A stretch of 5,624 nt of DNA, from the NCBI GenBank assembly GCA_029907285.1, contig JARYMD010000300.1, positions 1-5,624 on the forward strand. The letters run 5' to 3'. A program made the translations under genes and the position numbers. Positions 1 to 5,598 of the stretch are shown piece by piece. The notes under the pieces are model-generated. The model ran no database searches, was not told the origin of the DNA, and saw nothing but the letters and a program-made list of their open reading frames with translations. How positions within the stretch are numbered: position 1 is the first letter of the stretch; every line of letters starts with the position of its first letter. Source of the DNA: Verrucomicrobiota bacterium (lineage in GTDB: Bacteria; Verrucomicrobiota; Verrucomicrobiia; Limisphaerales; J093).

Positions 1-1
1 C

Positions 2-1567
2 GCGCCGCCGCCATTTGATTGGATCGCGCCCGATGGCGCGTTGTGCGACGCGGCAAGGCCGGGATGGATTGTCTATAAACAAGGTGACGGGCGAGTCTCA
101 ATCCACGACTGGGGCATGGAGTTTACTGCCGCCGGCATCGTCATGCAAGCCGAGTTGCTGCTCATCAGCCGGGACCGCGCTGCGATCGACCGGTACCTTC
201 CGAAGCTCGAACGATCGGCTCTTTTCATCGAAACAAGGCGTGACCCTGCAAACGACCTTTTCCTCGCCGGCCCCGCAGGGAATCTTCTTGCCCCAAGTTA
301 CGCAGGCCACAAACGTGCAGACGGTACCTATGGACCCGCGTATTTGGCTGGATTGTCGGTGACCTATATCGCCGCGTTGGACAGACTGATTGAATTGGAA
401 AAACTCGCGGGCCGGACAGCCGAAGCCGCAAGGTTTGGCCGTTGTCGTGACCGGGCTCGGCGCGGGCTGGATCATTTGCTTGCGCCAGGTGGATACTTTA
501 TCAGGTCGCTTGATCCGGATGGGACGAAGCACGGCGTGTACGGCGCAGAAAAGCATGGTTACTTCGAGGCTTCGCCAAACCACGATGCCATAGCGTTTCG
601 TGTCGTTGGAGATGCCGAGGCAAACCGCATTTTTGACGTGATGGCTTCGATTCCCGGATTGCGCCCTCACGATTTTGTTTTGCCGAATTATCCGTCGTAC
701 GACGACATGTACGAACGGCCCGAAGGGCTTTGGGCCTATGGCACGTGGGTCAATGGCGGGCATTGGTCAACCTGCGAGGCGCGCATGATTCTGGCTTATT
801 ACCGGCTTGGCAAATACGAAGACGCACGCAGGTCCATGCGGCGTTTGCTCAAGCTCGCCGACACGTTCCGAATGGACAATCCCCTGACTCGCTGCGGCAG
901 CGATGTTTACCAGCCCAATCAGCCGATCAATCTCACGTACGACGCGTTCGGCCCGCCGGCTGCATTCGTGCGCGGGTTGTTCGAGTATTTGTACCGGGCT
1001 GATGGCCTGACAATTCTGCCCCACGTCCCGCCCGAGATCGAAGAGTTGGAGCAGCGCTTCCCAATCCGCTTTGGCACGAAACGGATTTGCCTCGCCACGC
1101 GCGGGCGCGGACCCGTTACGGGCGCACGCCTGAACGGCAAAGCATGGCCCAAGCACAACAAGCACGGCGTTTTCCTGCCATATCCTGAGACGCCTGATGA
1201 GGCGCGTGTGTTGATCCTGATGGGCGGTGCAAGCCCCGTGCCCGAGCAGAAAACGGTTCAGCTGGTCTCCGAAGCGGAGCACGCCGATCCGGCCATCAAT
1301 GACAATTATGACCTTGCGGTGATGCGCCGGGAATGTGAACAGGCACTGCGCGCACTCGAACGCGAGGGACGCGGAAGCGGCTACGAGGCCGCCCATGCGC
1401 GTCTGGCGATCCGGTGCGTGGATGTCGCCCAGCAGCGGCGAATCATGGCTGGCGAAGGCAGGGTCACGAAACTGGCGCCTGCTTCCGAGGACGCAGCCCA
1501 GAAAGCCTATGTTGAGACCGCGCGCAGTCTTTGGTCGGGACTTCGGGCGGTAATCGAAAGGAAGTAA
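2..1567 (+). CDS. Six-hairpin glycosidase-like protein, 3' part (5' end outside window)
   Basis: The frame is open from the left edge to TAA at 1565-1567, giving 521 residues with no start visible; a TTG at 41 is in frame but nothing marks it as a start. The body looks like an (alpha/alpha)6 toroid of the six-hairpin glycosidase type: amphipathic helices alternate with aromatic/acidic loops, for example DWGMEFTAAG (about 107-136), YGPAYLAG (about 329-352), YFEASPNHDA (about 559-588) and GTWVNGGHWSTCEARM (about 740-787). A short beta-rich module follows, opening LTILPHVPPEIEELEQRF (about 1007-1060), like the C-terminal caps of GH65, GH78 and GH94 type enzymes. The last 110 or so residues are charged and helical. 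It probably hydrolyses or rearranges a glycan, but I cannot name the family, substrate or catalytic acids. A signal peptide, if any, lies outside the window. The fold is fairly secure; the activity is inference. Confidence 0.62.
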   Translation, partial: APPPFDWIAPDGALCDAARPGWIVYKQGDGRVSIHDWGMEFTAAGIVMQAELLLISRDRAAIDRYLPKLERSALFIETRRDPANDLFLAGPAGNLLAPSYAGHKRADGTYGPAYLAGLSVTYIAALDRLIELEKLAGRTAEAARFGRCRDRARRGLDHLLAPGGYFIRSLDPDGTKHGVYGAEKHGYFEASPNHDAIAFRVVGDAEANRIFDVMASIPGLRPHDFVLPNYPSYDDMYERPEGLWAYGTWVNGGHWSTCEARMILAYYRLGKYEDARRSMRRLLKLADTFRMDNPLTRCGSDVYQPNQPINLTYDAFGPPAAFVRGLFEYLYRADGLTILPHVPPEIEELEQRFPIRFGTKRICLATRGRGPVTGARLNGKAWPKHNKHGVFLPYPETPDEARVLILMGGASPVPEQKTVQLVSEAEHADPAINDNYDLAVMRRECEQALRALEREGRGSGYEAAHARLAIRCVDVAQQRRIMAGEGRVTKLAPASEDAAQKAYVETARSLWSGLRAVIERK

Positions 1568-1838
1568 AACTGCTTCTTGATTGGAACCTGTCTCGGTCAG
1601 AGCTATTGGCTGCCCGTGTTGGCAGATGCGGGGGGAACCCTTGGTGGTGCGGTTGTGGCTGACAACGACGCCATTTGTCATGCAAACGGCGAATGGGGAT
1701 GGCCAACGCCCTTCTTGCGCTATCGGCCTGATGTGTTAGGCTCGTTCCAGACAAGGGAGTTGATGTGGCCATGACAATTAAAGTGTGGTTTTGGCCTCAA
1801 ACTCTGGCAACGAACAAACTGTAATACGAAAGAACCGC
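1568..1838. other. Intergenic region between the glycosidase-like gene and eno
   Basis: These 271 bases hold no convincing full gene. There is no strong hairpin with a T-run after the glycosidase stop, so no intrinsic terminator is evident. The best short inverted repeat is CTGCC/GGCAG around 1611-1625, which is weak. A possible promoter (TTGCGC near 1715, TAGGCT 16 bases on) matches the sigma70 consensus at only three of six positions in each box. The last 90 bases contain a strong Shine-Dalgarno and a possible leader ORF, listed separately. Confidence 0.6.
1771..1824 (+). CDS. Possible 17-codon leader ORF upstream of eno
   Basis: ATG at 1771 begins a short frame that reads MTIKVWFWPQTLATNKL and ends in TAA at 1822-1824, 15 bases before the enolase ATG. 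A strong AAGGGAG (1753-1759) lies upstream with an 11-base spacer, slightly long. The same motif is only 3 bases from another ATG (1763) that encodes just M-W-P. The enolase ATG itself has only a weak purine stretch (GAAAGAA, 1828-1834), so the best ribosome-binding site of the region does not serve enolase directly. Termination close to the enolase start would allow translational coupling. A 17-codon ORF can easily arise by chance, and neither expression nor conservation is known. Confidence 0.22.
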   Translation: MTIKVWFWPQTLATNKL

Positions 1839-3140
1839 ATGACGAAAATTGAGAGTGTATCCGCATTGGAAATCCTCGACTCGCGTGGAAATCCCACCGT
1901 GTCGGTAACCGTCAAACTCAACAATGGCATTACAGCCTCCGCATGCGTCCCATCGGGCGCTTCCACAGGAACAAGAGAAGCCGTGGAACTGCGTGACAAG
2001 GACCCGAAACGCTACGGTGGGAAAGGCGTCCTTCAGGCGGTCGCCAACGTCAACAGGGTCATTGCCCCGAAACTCAAAGGCAAATCGCCCGCTGCGCAGC
2101 GTGAAATCGACGACCTCATGCGAAGCCTTGACGGCACCGAGAACAAGGGAAAGCTCGGCGCAAACGCAATTCTCGGCGTTTCAATGGCTGTGTGCCGCGC
2201 GGCGGCGCTGGATGCGGGTCTGCCGCTCTACGCCTATATTCGGCAGCTTTACGGGGCAAAAGAGCGCAACCCTTACGTGCTCCCGGCGCCAATGATGAAC
2301 GTGATCAACGGCGGCGCGCACGCGACAAACAACGTTGATTTTCAGGAGTTCATGCTCTTCCCGATCGGCGCGCCGACGTTCGCAGAAGCGCTCCGGTACG
2401 GCGCCGAGACATTCCACACACTAAAGAAGATTCTCCAAAAACGCGGTCTTGTGACGTCGGTTGGTGACGAAGGCGGTTTTGCGCCCAACCTCAAGGACAA
2501 CACCCAGGCCGTCGAAGTCATCGTCAAGGCAATAGAGGAAGCCGGTTATGTGCCGGGCAAGGACATCGCGATTGCGCTCGATCCAGCCGCCAGCGAGTTC
2601 TACGAAGACGGCGTCTATGTGCTGCACAAATCAGGCGGTGGCAAAAAGACCGCAAAAGCCATGATCGCCTTGTGGGCCAAGTGGGCCGACAAATACCCGA
2701 TCGTGTCGCTCGAAGACGGCATGGCCGAACAGGATAAAGAAGGGTGGCTGGAACTGACAAAGGCCCTTGGAAGCAAACTGCAGCTTGTCGGCGACGACGT
2801 TTTCGTCACGAACCCGAAGATTTTCGCCGATGGCATACGGGACGGGATCGGGAATGCGATTCTTGTGAAGCTGAACCAGATTGGCACTGTGACAGAGACC
2901 CTCGAGACAATCGCGATGGCGGCCGAGGCCGGTTACAACGCCGTGATCTCGCACAGGTCCGGCGAAACCGAGGACGCGTTCATTGCCGATCTTGCTGTTG
3001 GCACAAACGCCGGTCAAATAAAGACAGGCTCGCTTTGCCGTTCTGAGCGCATCGCCAAGTACAACAGGCTGCTCGAGATCGAGGCGGGGCTGGGCAAGAA
3101 AGCGCGCTACGGTGGCTCGATGTTCAAGGCCGGCAAGTAA
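1839..3140 (+). CDS. eno: Enolase (phosphopyruvate hydratase)
   Basis: Enolase interconverts 2-phosphoglycerate and phosphoenolpyruvate with Mg2+ in cytoplasmic glycolysis and gluconeogenesis. The 433 residues match the usual bacterial length (about 430). Visible hallmarks are the N-terminal ALEILDSRGNPT, the mobile loop SGASTGTRE with Ser42, His161 and Glu170 in GGAHATNNVDFQEF, general acid/base Glu211 in GDEGGFAPN, metal ligands Asp248, Glu292 (SLEDGM) and Asp319 (VGDDVFVTN), catalytic Lys344 in the signature LVKLNQIGTVTET, His372-Arg373-Ser374 in SHRSGETED, and Lys395. All key residues are present, so it should be active. I chose ATG 1839 because family members begin at this MxKI-like segment. 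A GTG at 1785 is in frame but would add 18 residues not expected in the family. Shine-Dalgarno support is weak. The gene stands alone, with a strong hairpin 32 bases after the stop. Confidence 0.98.
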   Translation: MTKIESVSALEILDSRGNPTVSVTVKLNNGITASACVPSGASTGTREAVELRDKDPKRYGGKGVLQAVANVNRVIAPKLKGKSPAAQREIDDLMRSLDGTENKGKLGANAILGVSMAVCRAAALDAGLPLYAYIRQLYGAKERNPYVLPAPMMNVINGGAHATNNVDFQEFMLFPIGAPTFAEALRYGAETFHTLKKILQKRGLVTSVGDEGGFAPNLKDNTQAVEVIVKAIEEAGYVPGKDIAIALDPAASEFYEDGVYVLHKSGGGKKTAKAMIALWAKWADKYPIVSLEDGMAEQDKEGWLELTKALGSKLQLVGDDVFVTNPKIFADGIRDGIGNAILVKLNQIGTVTETLETIAMAAEAGYNAVISHRSGETEDAFIADLAVGTNAGQIKTGSLCRSERIAKYNRLLEIEAGLGKKARYGGSMFKAGK

Positions 3141-3172
3141 AAGCCGCTTCCGAACACTCACGCATTCTTGGG

Positions 3173-3209
3173 CCGGTGTGGGCGAGGTTGCATTCCCAGC
3201 CCACACCGG
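3173..3209 (+). terminator. Strong hairpin after eno, probable terminator
   Basis: Bases 3173-3183 (CCGGTGTGGGC) and 3199-3209 (GCCCACACCGG) form a perfect 11-bp stem around a 15-base loop; two G-T pairs could extend it outward. It begins 32 bases after the eno stop, where a terminator is expected. The tail is TTAATAT rather than a T-run, so it is not a textbook intrinsic terminator. It ends only 7 bases before the Shine-Dalgarno of the next gene, so it could instead, or also, act in that gene's leader or as an operator. Confidence 0.55.
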
Positions 3210-3216
3210 TTAATAT

Positions 3217-3220
3217 GGAG
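3217..3220 (+). promoter_or_regulatory. Ribosome binding site of the 143-residue protein
   Basis: GGAG is followed by a 5-base spacer and ATG at 3226. This is good initiation context. It supports the next reading frame as a real gene and fixes its start. Confidence 0.75.
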
Positions 3221-3225
3221 TCTGT

Positions 3226-3657
3226 ATGAGTCGATGCCTTGAGTTTGAGGATATTTTGAGAATCAACCGGCCTGAAATCGACAGGCTGCAGGAGATTGGT
3301 GACTCATTCGAGAGTCTGGATCAGGCTGGGGCTTGTGAGATGTTTAGCCAACAAGTCCAACTGCTCGAAGGCGCCGTCATTCAGTGCTATAAAATCGCTG
3401 CAGTTGTGGCACGAAAGGGAGGCGAGTTTTCCGATGTGGCCGAAGTTTGGGAGCGAATGAGCCAGTTTTGCCAGTTGGCTCTCGAGGTATTGCGCAGCCT
3501 CAAGGACAAGTATCCCCACTGCGGCACAGCGCAACTTTACGATCTTGTGCTTGACTACAAGCTGGCCGCTGACAAACGGCTGAAAGCAGTGCAGGAGGAG
3601 ATCGAATGCGAGAAGAGGTCAGCGATTCCGAACGGCTTGTTTCCAGATCCGAGATAA
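3226..3657 (+). CDS. Unrecognised 143-residue helical, cysteine-containing protein
   Basis: I do not recognise this family. The ATG has a well-placed GGAG, and the frame ends at TAA just short of the convergent pyrD, so the gene is probably real. The protein is small and acidic to neutral, with no signal peptide or membrane segment, and should be cytoplasmic. Almost all of it looks helical: about residues 5-30, 33-64, 68-93, 102-129, with a short Pro/Gly-containing tail. Six cysteines (4, 37, 54, 82, 99, 128) are spread singly rather than in CxxC pairs, so a metal cluster is not obvious. PHCG at 97-100 marks a turn between helices. The pattern suggests a helical bundle, perhaps a protein-interaction module, but no function can be assigned. 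The eno hairpin upstream argues against simple co-transcription with eno, though the short gap leaves read-through possible. Confidence 0.72.
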   Translation: MSRCLEFEDILRINRPEIDRLQEIGDSFESLDQAGACEMFSQQVQLLEGAVIQCYKIAAVVARKGGEFSDVAEVWERMSQFCQLALEVLRSLKDKYPHCGTAQLYDLVLDYKLAADKRLKAVQEEIECEKRSAIPNGLFPDPR

Positions 3658-3675
3658 CAAACAGTCGCCCAATTC

Positions 3676-4602
3676 TCAGCAGGAGTTCTTTCTTTCAATC
3701 CGCACGCTGCCGATCAGGCCGTTGATGTCGTCGATCTGGTGGTTCTTGAGGTATTCGCGCAGTCCTTCGACCACACGCAACGCTGTCTGCGGCTCATAAA
3801 AGTTGGCCGTGCCAATTGCGACTGCCGTGGCGCCGGCAATGATGAATTCGAGCGCGTCAGATGCATCTTGAATTCCGCCTATGCCGATGATCGGGATGCG
3901 GACCGCGCGTGCAGCGTCGAAAACCAACTTCACAGCGATGGGTTTGATGCACGGACCGCTCAATCCGCCGGTGACATTCCCGAGCCGCGGCCGGCGCGTT
4001 TCAGGATCGATCGCCATCGCAGGGTAGCTGTTCATGATCGACAGCGCATCGCTGCCGGCTTGTTCGGCGGCTTTGGCGTAAGGCACTATGCTCGACACGT
4101 TCGGGCTGAGCTTTGTTATCAGGGTCAACCGCGTTGCACGCCGGCACGCAGACACGATTTCATCCAGCAGAAGCAAATCGGTTCCAAACGCGGTGCCGTC
4201 GCCGTTGACGTTTGGACACGAAACGTTGATTTCGATTGCGCCCAATCCTTCCAGCTCGCTGAGCCGGCGCGTCACCTCGGCGTACTCGTCCACGGTCGTA
4301 CCCCAAATGTTGACGATGGTCGGAACCTTCAGTTCCCTCAAGAACGGCCAGTAGTTCGCAATGAACGCGTCAACACCCGGCCCTTGGAGGCCGATGGCAT
4401 TGAGGAGCCCGCTTGTGACCTCGAAAGTGCGCGGGGGCGGATTTCCACGCACTGGGCAAACTCGAATGCCTTTCACTGTGACAGCCCCGAGCTGGTTCAA
4501 ATCGATTAGCCGCGCGTATTCGGGGCCGTAGCCGAACGTGCCGGAGGCCACGGTGACGGGGTTCTGCAGCGTCAGCCTGCCTATTTTTACTGAGAGATTC
4601 AC
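3676..4602 (-). CDS. pyrD: Dihydroorotate dehydrogenase B, catalytic subunit (class 1B)
   Basis: PyrD oxidises dihydroorotate to orotate on FMN, the fourth step of pyrimidine synthesis, in the cytoplasm; in class 1B the electrons go through PyrK to NAD+. The 308-residue TIM barrel shows ASGTFGYG (19-26), Lys44 in VTVKGI, SGLLNAIGLQ with Asn68, catalytic-base Cys129 in INVSCPN (class 1 enzymes with cysteine here), Lys164 in ITKLSP, Asn191, GGLSGP (212-217), and phosphate-binding GIGGI (240-244) and AIGT (262-265). I place the start at GTG 4602-4600 rather than the outermost GTG at 4617. GGGAGG lies 7 bases upstream, the protein then begins MNLSVKIGRLTLQNPV as expected for the family, and the start overlaps the pyrK stop as GTGA. 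The substrate-loop segment NSYPAMAID differs from the commoner NTxxGMxxD. The gene ends 18 bases from the convergent 143-residue gene. Confidence 0.96.
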   Translation of the reverse strand: MNLSVKIGRLTLQNPVTVASGTFGYGPEYARLIDLNQLGAVTVKGIRVCPVRGNPPPRTFEVTSGLLNAIGLQGPGVDAFIANYWPFLRELKVPTIVNIWGTTVDEYAEVTRRLSELEGLGAIEINVSCPNVNGDGTAFGTDLLLLDEIVSACRRATRLTLITKLSPNVSSIVPYAKAAEQAGSDALSIMNSYPAMAIDPETRRPRLGNVTGGLSGPCIKPIAVKLVFDAARAVRIPIIGIGGIQDASDALEFIIAGATAVAIGTANFYEPQTALRVVEGLREYLKNHQIDDINGLIGSVRIERKNSC

Positions 4603-5384
4603 AACCCCGCCTCCCACAGTATGTTTCGGGCGTCGAACACGGGCCCTTCCGTGCAGGCGCGTTGGTATTCCCAGCCGTCAGGTGTCTTCACGGGGACGAC
4701 ACAGGTCAGGCAAGCTCCGACTCCGCAACACAAGTGTTGATCAAGCGACACTTCGGCCGCCACGCCAAACTCCTCGGCCAATCTGGCCACGGCTTCCAGC
4801 ATCGGAGTGGGACCGCAGGCGAACAGTTTTCGCCCTTCCGCGTTTCGTTCCAATTCGGTTCTCAGCGGCTGTGTCACAAGGCCGCGTTCGCCGCAGCTTC
4901 CGTCTTCGGTTGCCAGTCTCACATCCCATCCTAGAGCACGAAACTCAGCTTCGCACAAAATGTCGTCCCGCTCGCGTGCGCCTGCAAAAACGATTCCTTT
5001 CTGCGCTGATTGCTTTGCAAGAAGGTACAAAGCGGCCATTCCGTAACCGCCTGCAACGAGCAGGGGAAATTCACTGTCGGCGGTTGGGATTGTGAACCCG
5101 TGACCGAGCGGCCCCAGCAGACTCAGGTCTTCGTTCTCCCGCATGCGGGCCAATGCGACTGTTCCTTTGCCCACGACCTTGTACAGGATCGAAATAGTTT
5201 CTTGTCCGGTGTCAAACACACTGAACGGACGCCGGAGCAGAGAATCCTTGAGGGACGGGATGCGGATGTGGACGAACTGACCCGGCTGGACGTCCGGGGC
5301 GATTGCCGGCGCATGGAGCACCAGGCGAAAATAAAGGCCCGTCTCGCATCGGTTCGAGATGATTGTCGCTGTTTGCTCGACCAT
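4599..5384 (-). CDS. pyrK: Dihydroorotate dehydrogenase B, electron-transfer subunit
   Basis: PyrK carries FAD and a [2Fe-2S] cluster and passes electrons from PyrD's FMN to NAD+. The 261 residues are normal for the family. Order: an FAD-binding beta-barrel with GQFVHIR (35-41) and RRPFSVFD (51-58); GPLGHGF (91-97); an NAD-binding lobe with VAGGYGMAALYLLA (110-123) and FACGPTPML (188-196); then the C-terminal cluster loop with Cys220, Cys225, Cys228 and Cys244 (C-x4-C-x2-C-x15-C) in CGVGACLTC and ACTEGPVF. Cys219 is an extra neighbour of the first ligand. The proline usual after the glycine-rich NAD motif is alanine here (residue 118). ATG 5384 is the first start after an in-frame TGA and sits just downstream of a good promoter, though no clear Shine-Dalgarno is seen. 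It is the first gene of a pyrK-pyrD operon, with its stop overlapping the pyrD start. Confidence 0.96.
   Translation of the reverse strand: MVEQTATIISNRCETGLYFRLVLHAPAIAPDVQPGQFVHIRIPSLKDSLLRRPFSVFDTGQETISILYKVVGKGTVALARMRENEDLSLLGPLGHGFTIPTADSEFPLLVAGGYGMAALYLLAKQSAQKGIVFAGARERDDILCEAEFRALGWDVRLATEDGSCGERGLVTQPLRTELERNAEGRKLFACGPTPMLEAVARLAEEFGVAAEVSLDQHLCCGVGACLTCVVPVKTPDGWEYQRACTEGPVFDARNILWEAGL
4610..4615 (-). promoter_or_regulatory. Ribosome binding site that fixes the pyrD start
   Basis: On the minus strand GGGAGG (4615 to 4610) precedes GTG at 4602 by 7 bases. It lies inside the last codons of pyrK. It also lies inside the longer pyrD frame, so it argues against the GTG at 4617 and for the coupled GTG at 4602. 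Confidence 0.8.
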
Positions 5385-5407
5385 TCGTGGCCATGAGAAT
5401 GGTCAGG

Positions 5408-5435
5408 ATTTTTCGGCGAGTCAATGCTGTGTCAA
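5408..5435 (-). promoter_or_regulatory. Sigma70-like promoter of pyrK-pyrD
   Basis: On the minus strand a perfect -35 TTGACA (5435-5430) is followed by a 16-base spacer and AAAAAT (5413-5408), four of six matches to TATAAT. Transcription would start near 5400, about 16 bases before the pyrK ATG. That is a short leader with no room for a long attenuator, so pyrimidine control by leader attenuation looks unlikely here. Position relative to the operon is ideal; activity is inferred. Confidence 0.6.
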
Positions 5436-5436
5436 A

Positions 5437-5448
5437 TGAATTGATTCA
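5437..5448. promoter_or_regulatory. Small inverted repeat upstream of the pyrK -35 box
   Basis: TGAATTGATTCA has 5-bp arms (TGAAT/ATTCA) around TG and lies 1 base upstream of the -35 hexamer of the pyrK promoter. Its position would suit an activator or repressor site. The repeat is short and AT-rich, so chance is a real alternative and no regulator is implied by the window. Confidence 0.25.
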
Positions 5449-5493
5449 GCAAATCCCGCCCGCCACCCACGCACATCCAACAAGAAGGCAAAT

Positions 5494-5510
5494 AAAGTGC
5501 CAGGCACTTT
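5494..5510. repeat. 17-base near-palindrome
   Basis: AAAGTGCCAGGCACTTT consists of two perfect 8-base arms (AAAGTGCC/GGCACTTT) around a single central A. As RNA it would fold as a 7-bp stem with a CAG loop, flanked by A-rich and T-rich edges like a small bidirectional terminator. From memory, similar GTGCC-GGCAC palindromes recur between genes in several environmental bacterial phyla; only this copy is present in the window. It stands 7 bases from the REP doublet. Confidence 0.6.
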
Positions 5511-5517
5511 GTTCGGT

Positions 5518-5547
5518 TCCGGCTCGCTGGGGACAGCGAGCCCTACC
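5518..5547 (-). repeat. REP-like element, copy 1
   Basis: On the minus strand this copy starts GGTAGGGC, with the GTAG tetranucleotide typical of REP elements, and then folds into a 9-bp stem with a 4-base loop. On the plus strand the stem is GGCTCGCTG (5521-5529), loop GGGA, CAGCGAGCC (5534-5542), followed by CTACC. It aligns over 30 bases with the inverted copy at 5569-5598 with 25 identities. Confidence 0.72.
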
Positions 5548-5568
5548 GTGCATGAAACCTTGCATGAA

Positions 5569-5598
5569 GGTAGGGCGCGCCGTCCTCGGCGCGCCGGA
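5569..5598 (+). repeat. REP-like element, copy 2
   Basis: It starts GGTAGGGC and folds as GGCGCGCCG (5574-5582), loop TCCT, CGGCGCGCC (5587-5595), the same 9-bp stem and 4-base loop as copy 1. Of its five differences from copy 1, four are two compensatory pairs (T-A to G-C and T-A to C-G) and the fifth is in the loop. The eight-base GGCGCGCC is also self-complementary. Confidence 0.72.

Larger units (their letters stand above)
5518..5598. repeat. Inverted REP doublet (BIME/REPIN-like)
   Basis: Two copies of the same hairpin face each other with their GTAG ends inward (CTAC at 5543-5546, GTAG at 5570-5573), separated by a 21-base linker. This is the layout of enterobacterial BIMEs and of REPINs, which are moved by a RAYT-type single-strand transposase (TnpA-REP, IS200/IS605-related). 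No such transposase gene lies in the window, so it would have to act from elsewhere in the genome. The linker holds TGCATGAA twice (5549-5556 and 5561-5568). Placement between genes, upstream of the pyrK promoter, is typical. Confidence 0.68.

Noticed and set aside
767..1681. 304-codon minus-strand ORF under the glycosidase-like gene
   Set aside because: It is the antisense shadow of a convincing coding frame, has no recognisable domain and low-complexity stretches typical of GC-rich antisense frames.
1577..1774. 65-codon plus-strand ORF in the gap before eno (TTG start)
   Set aside because: No ribosome-binding site for the TTG, no recognisable family, and a length easily reached by chance in GC-rich DNA.
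1785..1838. N-terminal extension of enolase from GTG 1785
   Set aside because: It would add 18 residues before the canonical enolase N-terminus and has no suitably spaced Shine-Dalgarno.
2631..3206. 191-codon minus-strand ORF antisense to eno
   Set aside because: Fully explained by the enolase frame on the other strand, and it also runs through the hairpin after eno.
3188..3216. Possible promoter TTGCAT - 17 bases - TAATAT before the 143-residue gene
   Set aside because: The start of transcription would fall around the ATG and exclude the good GGAG, which lies directly after the -10; the -35 matches only three of six bases.
3739..4509. 256-codon plus-strand ORF antisense to pyrD
   Set aside because: The opposite strand encodes a clear PyrD with all motifs; this frame is rich in Arg/Asp/His repeats of antisense type.
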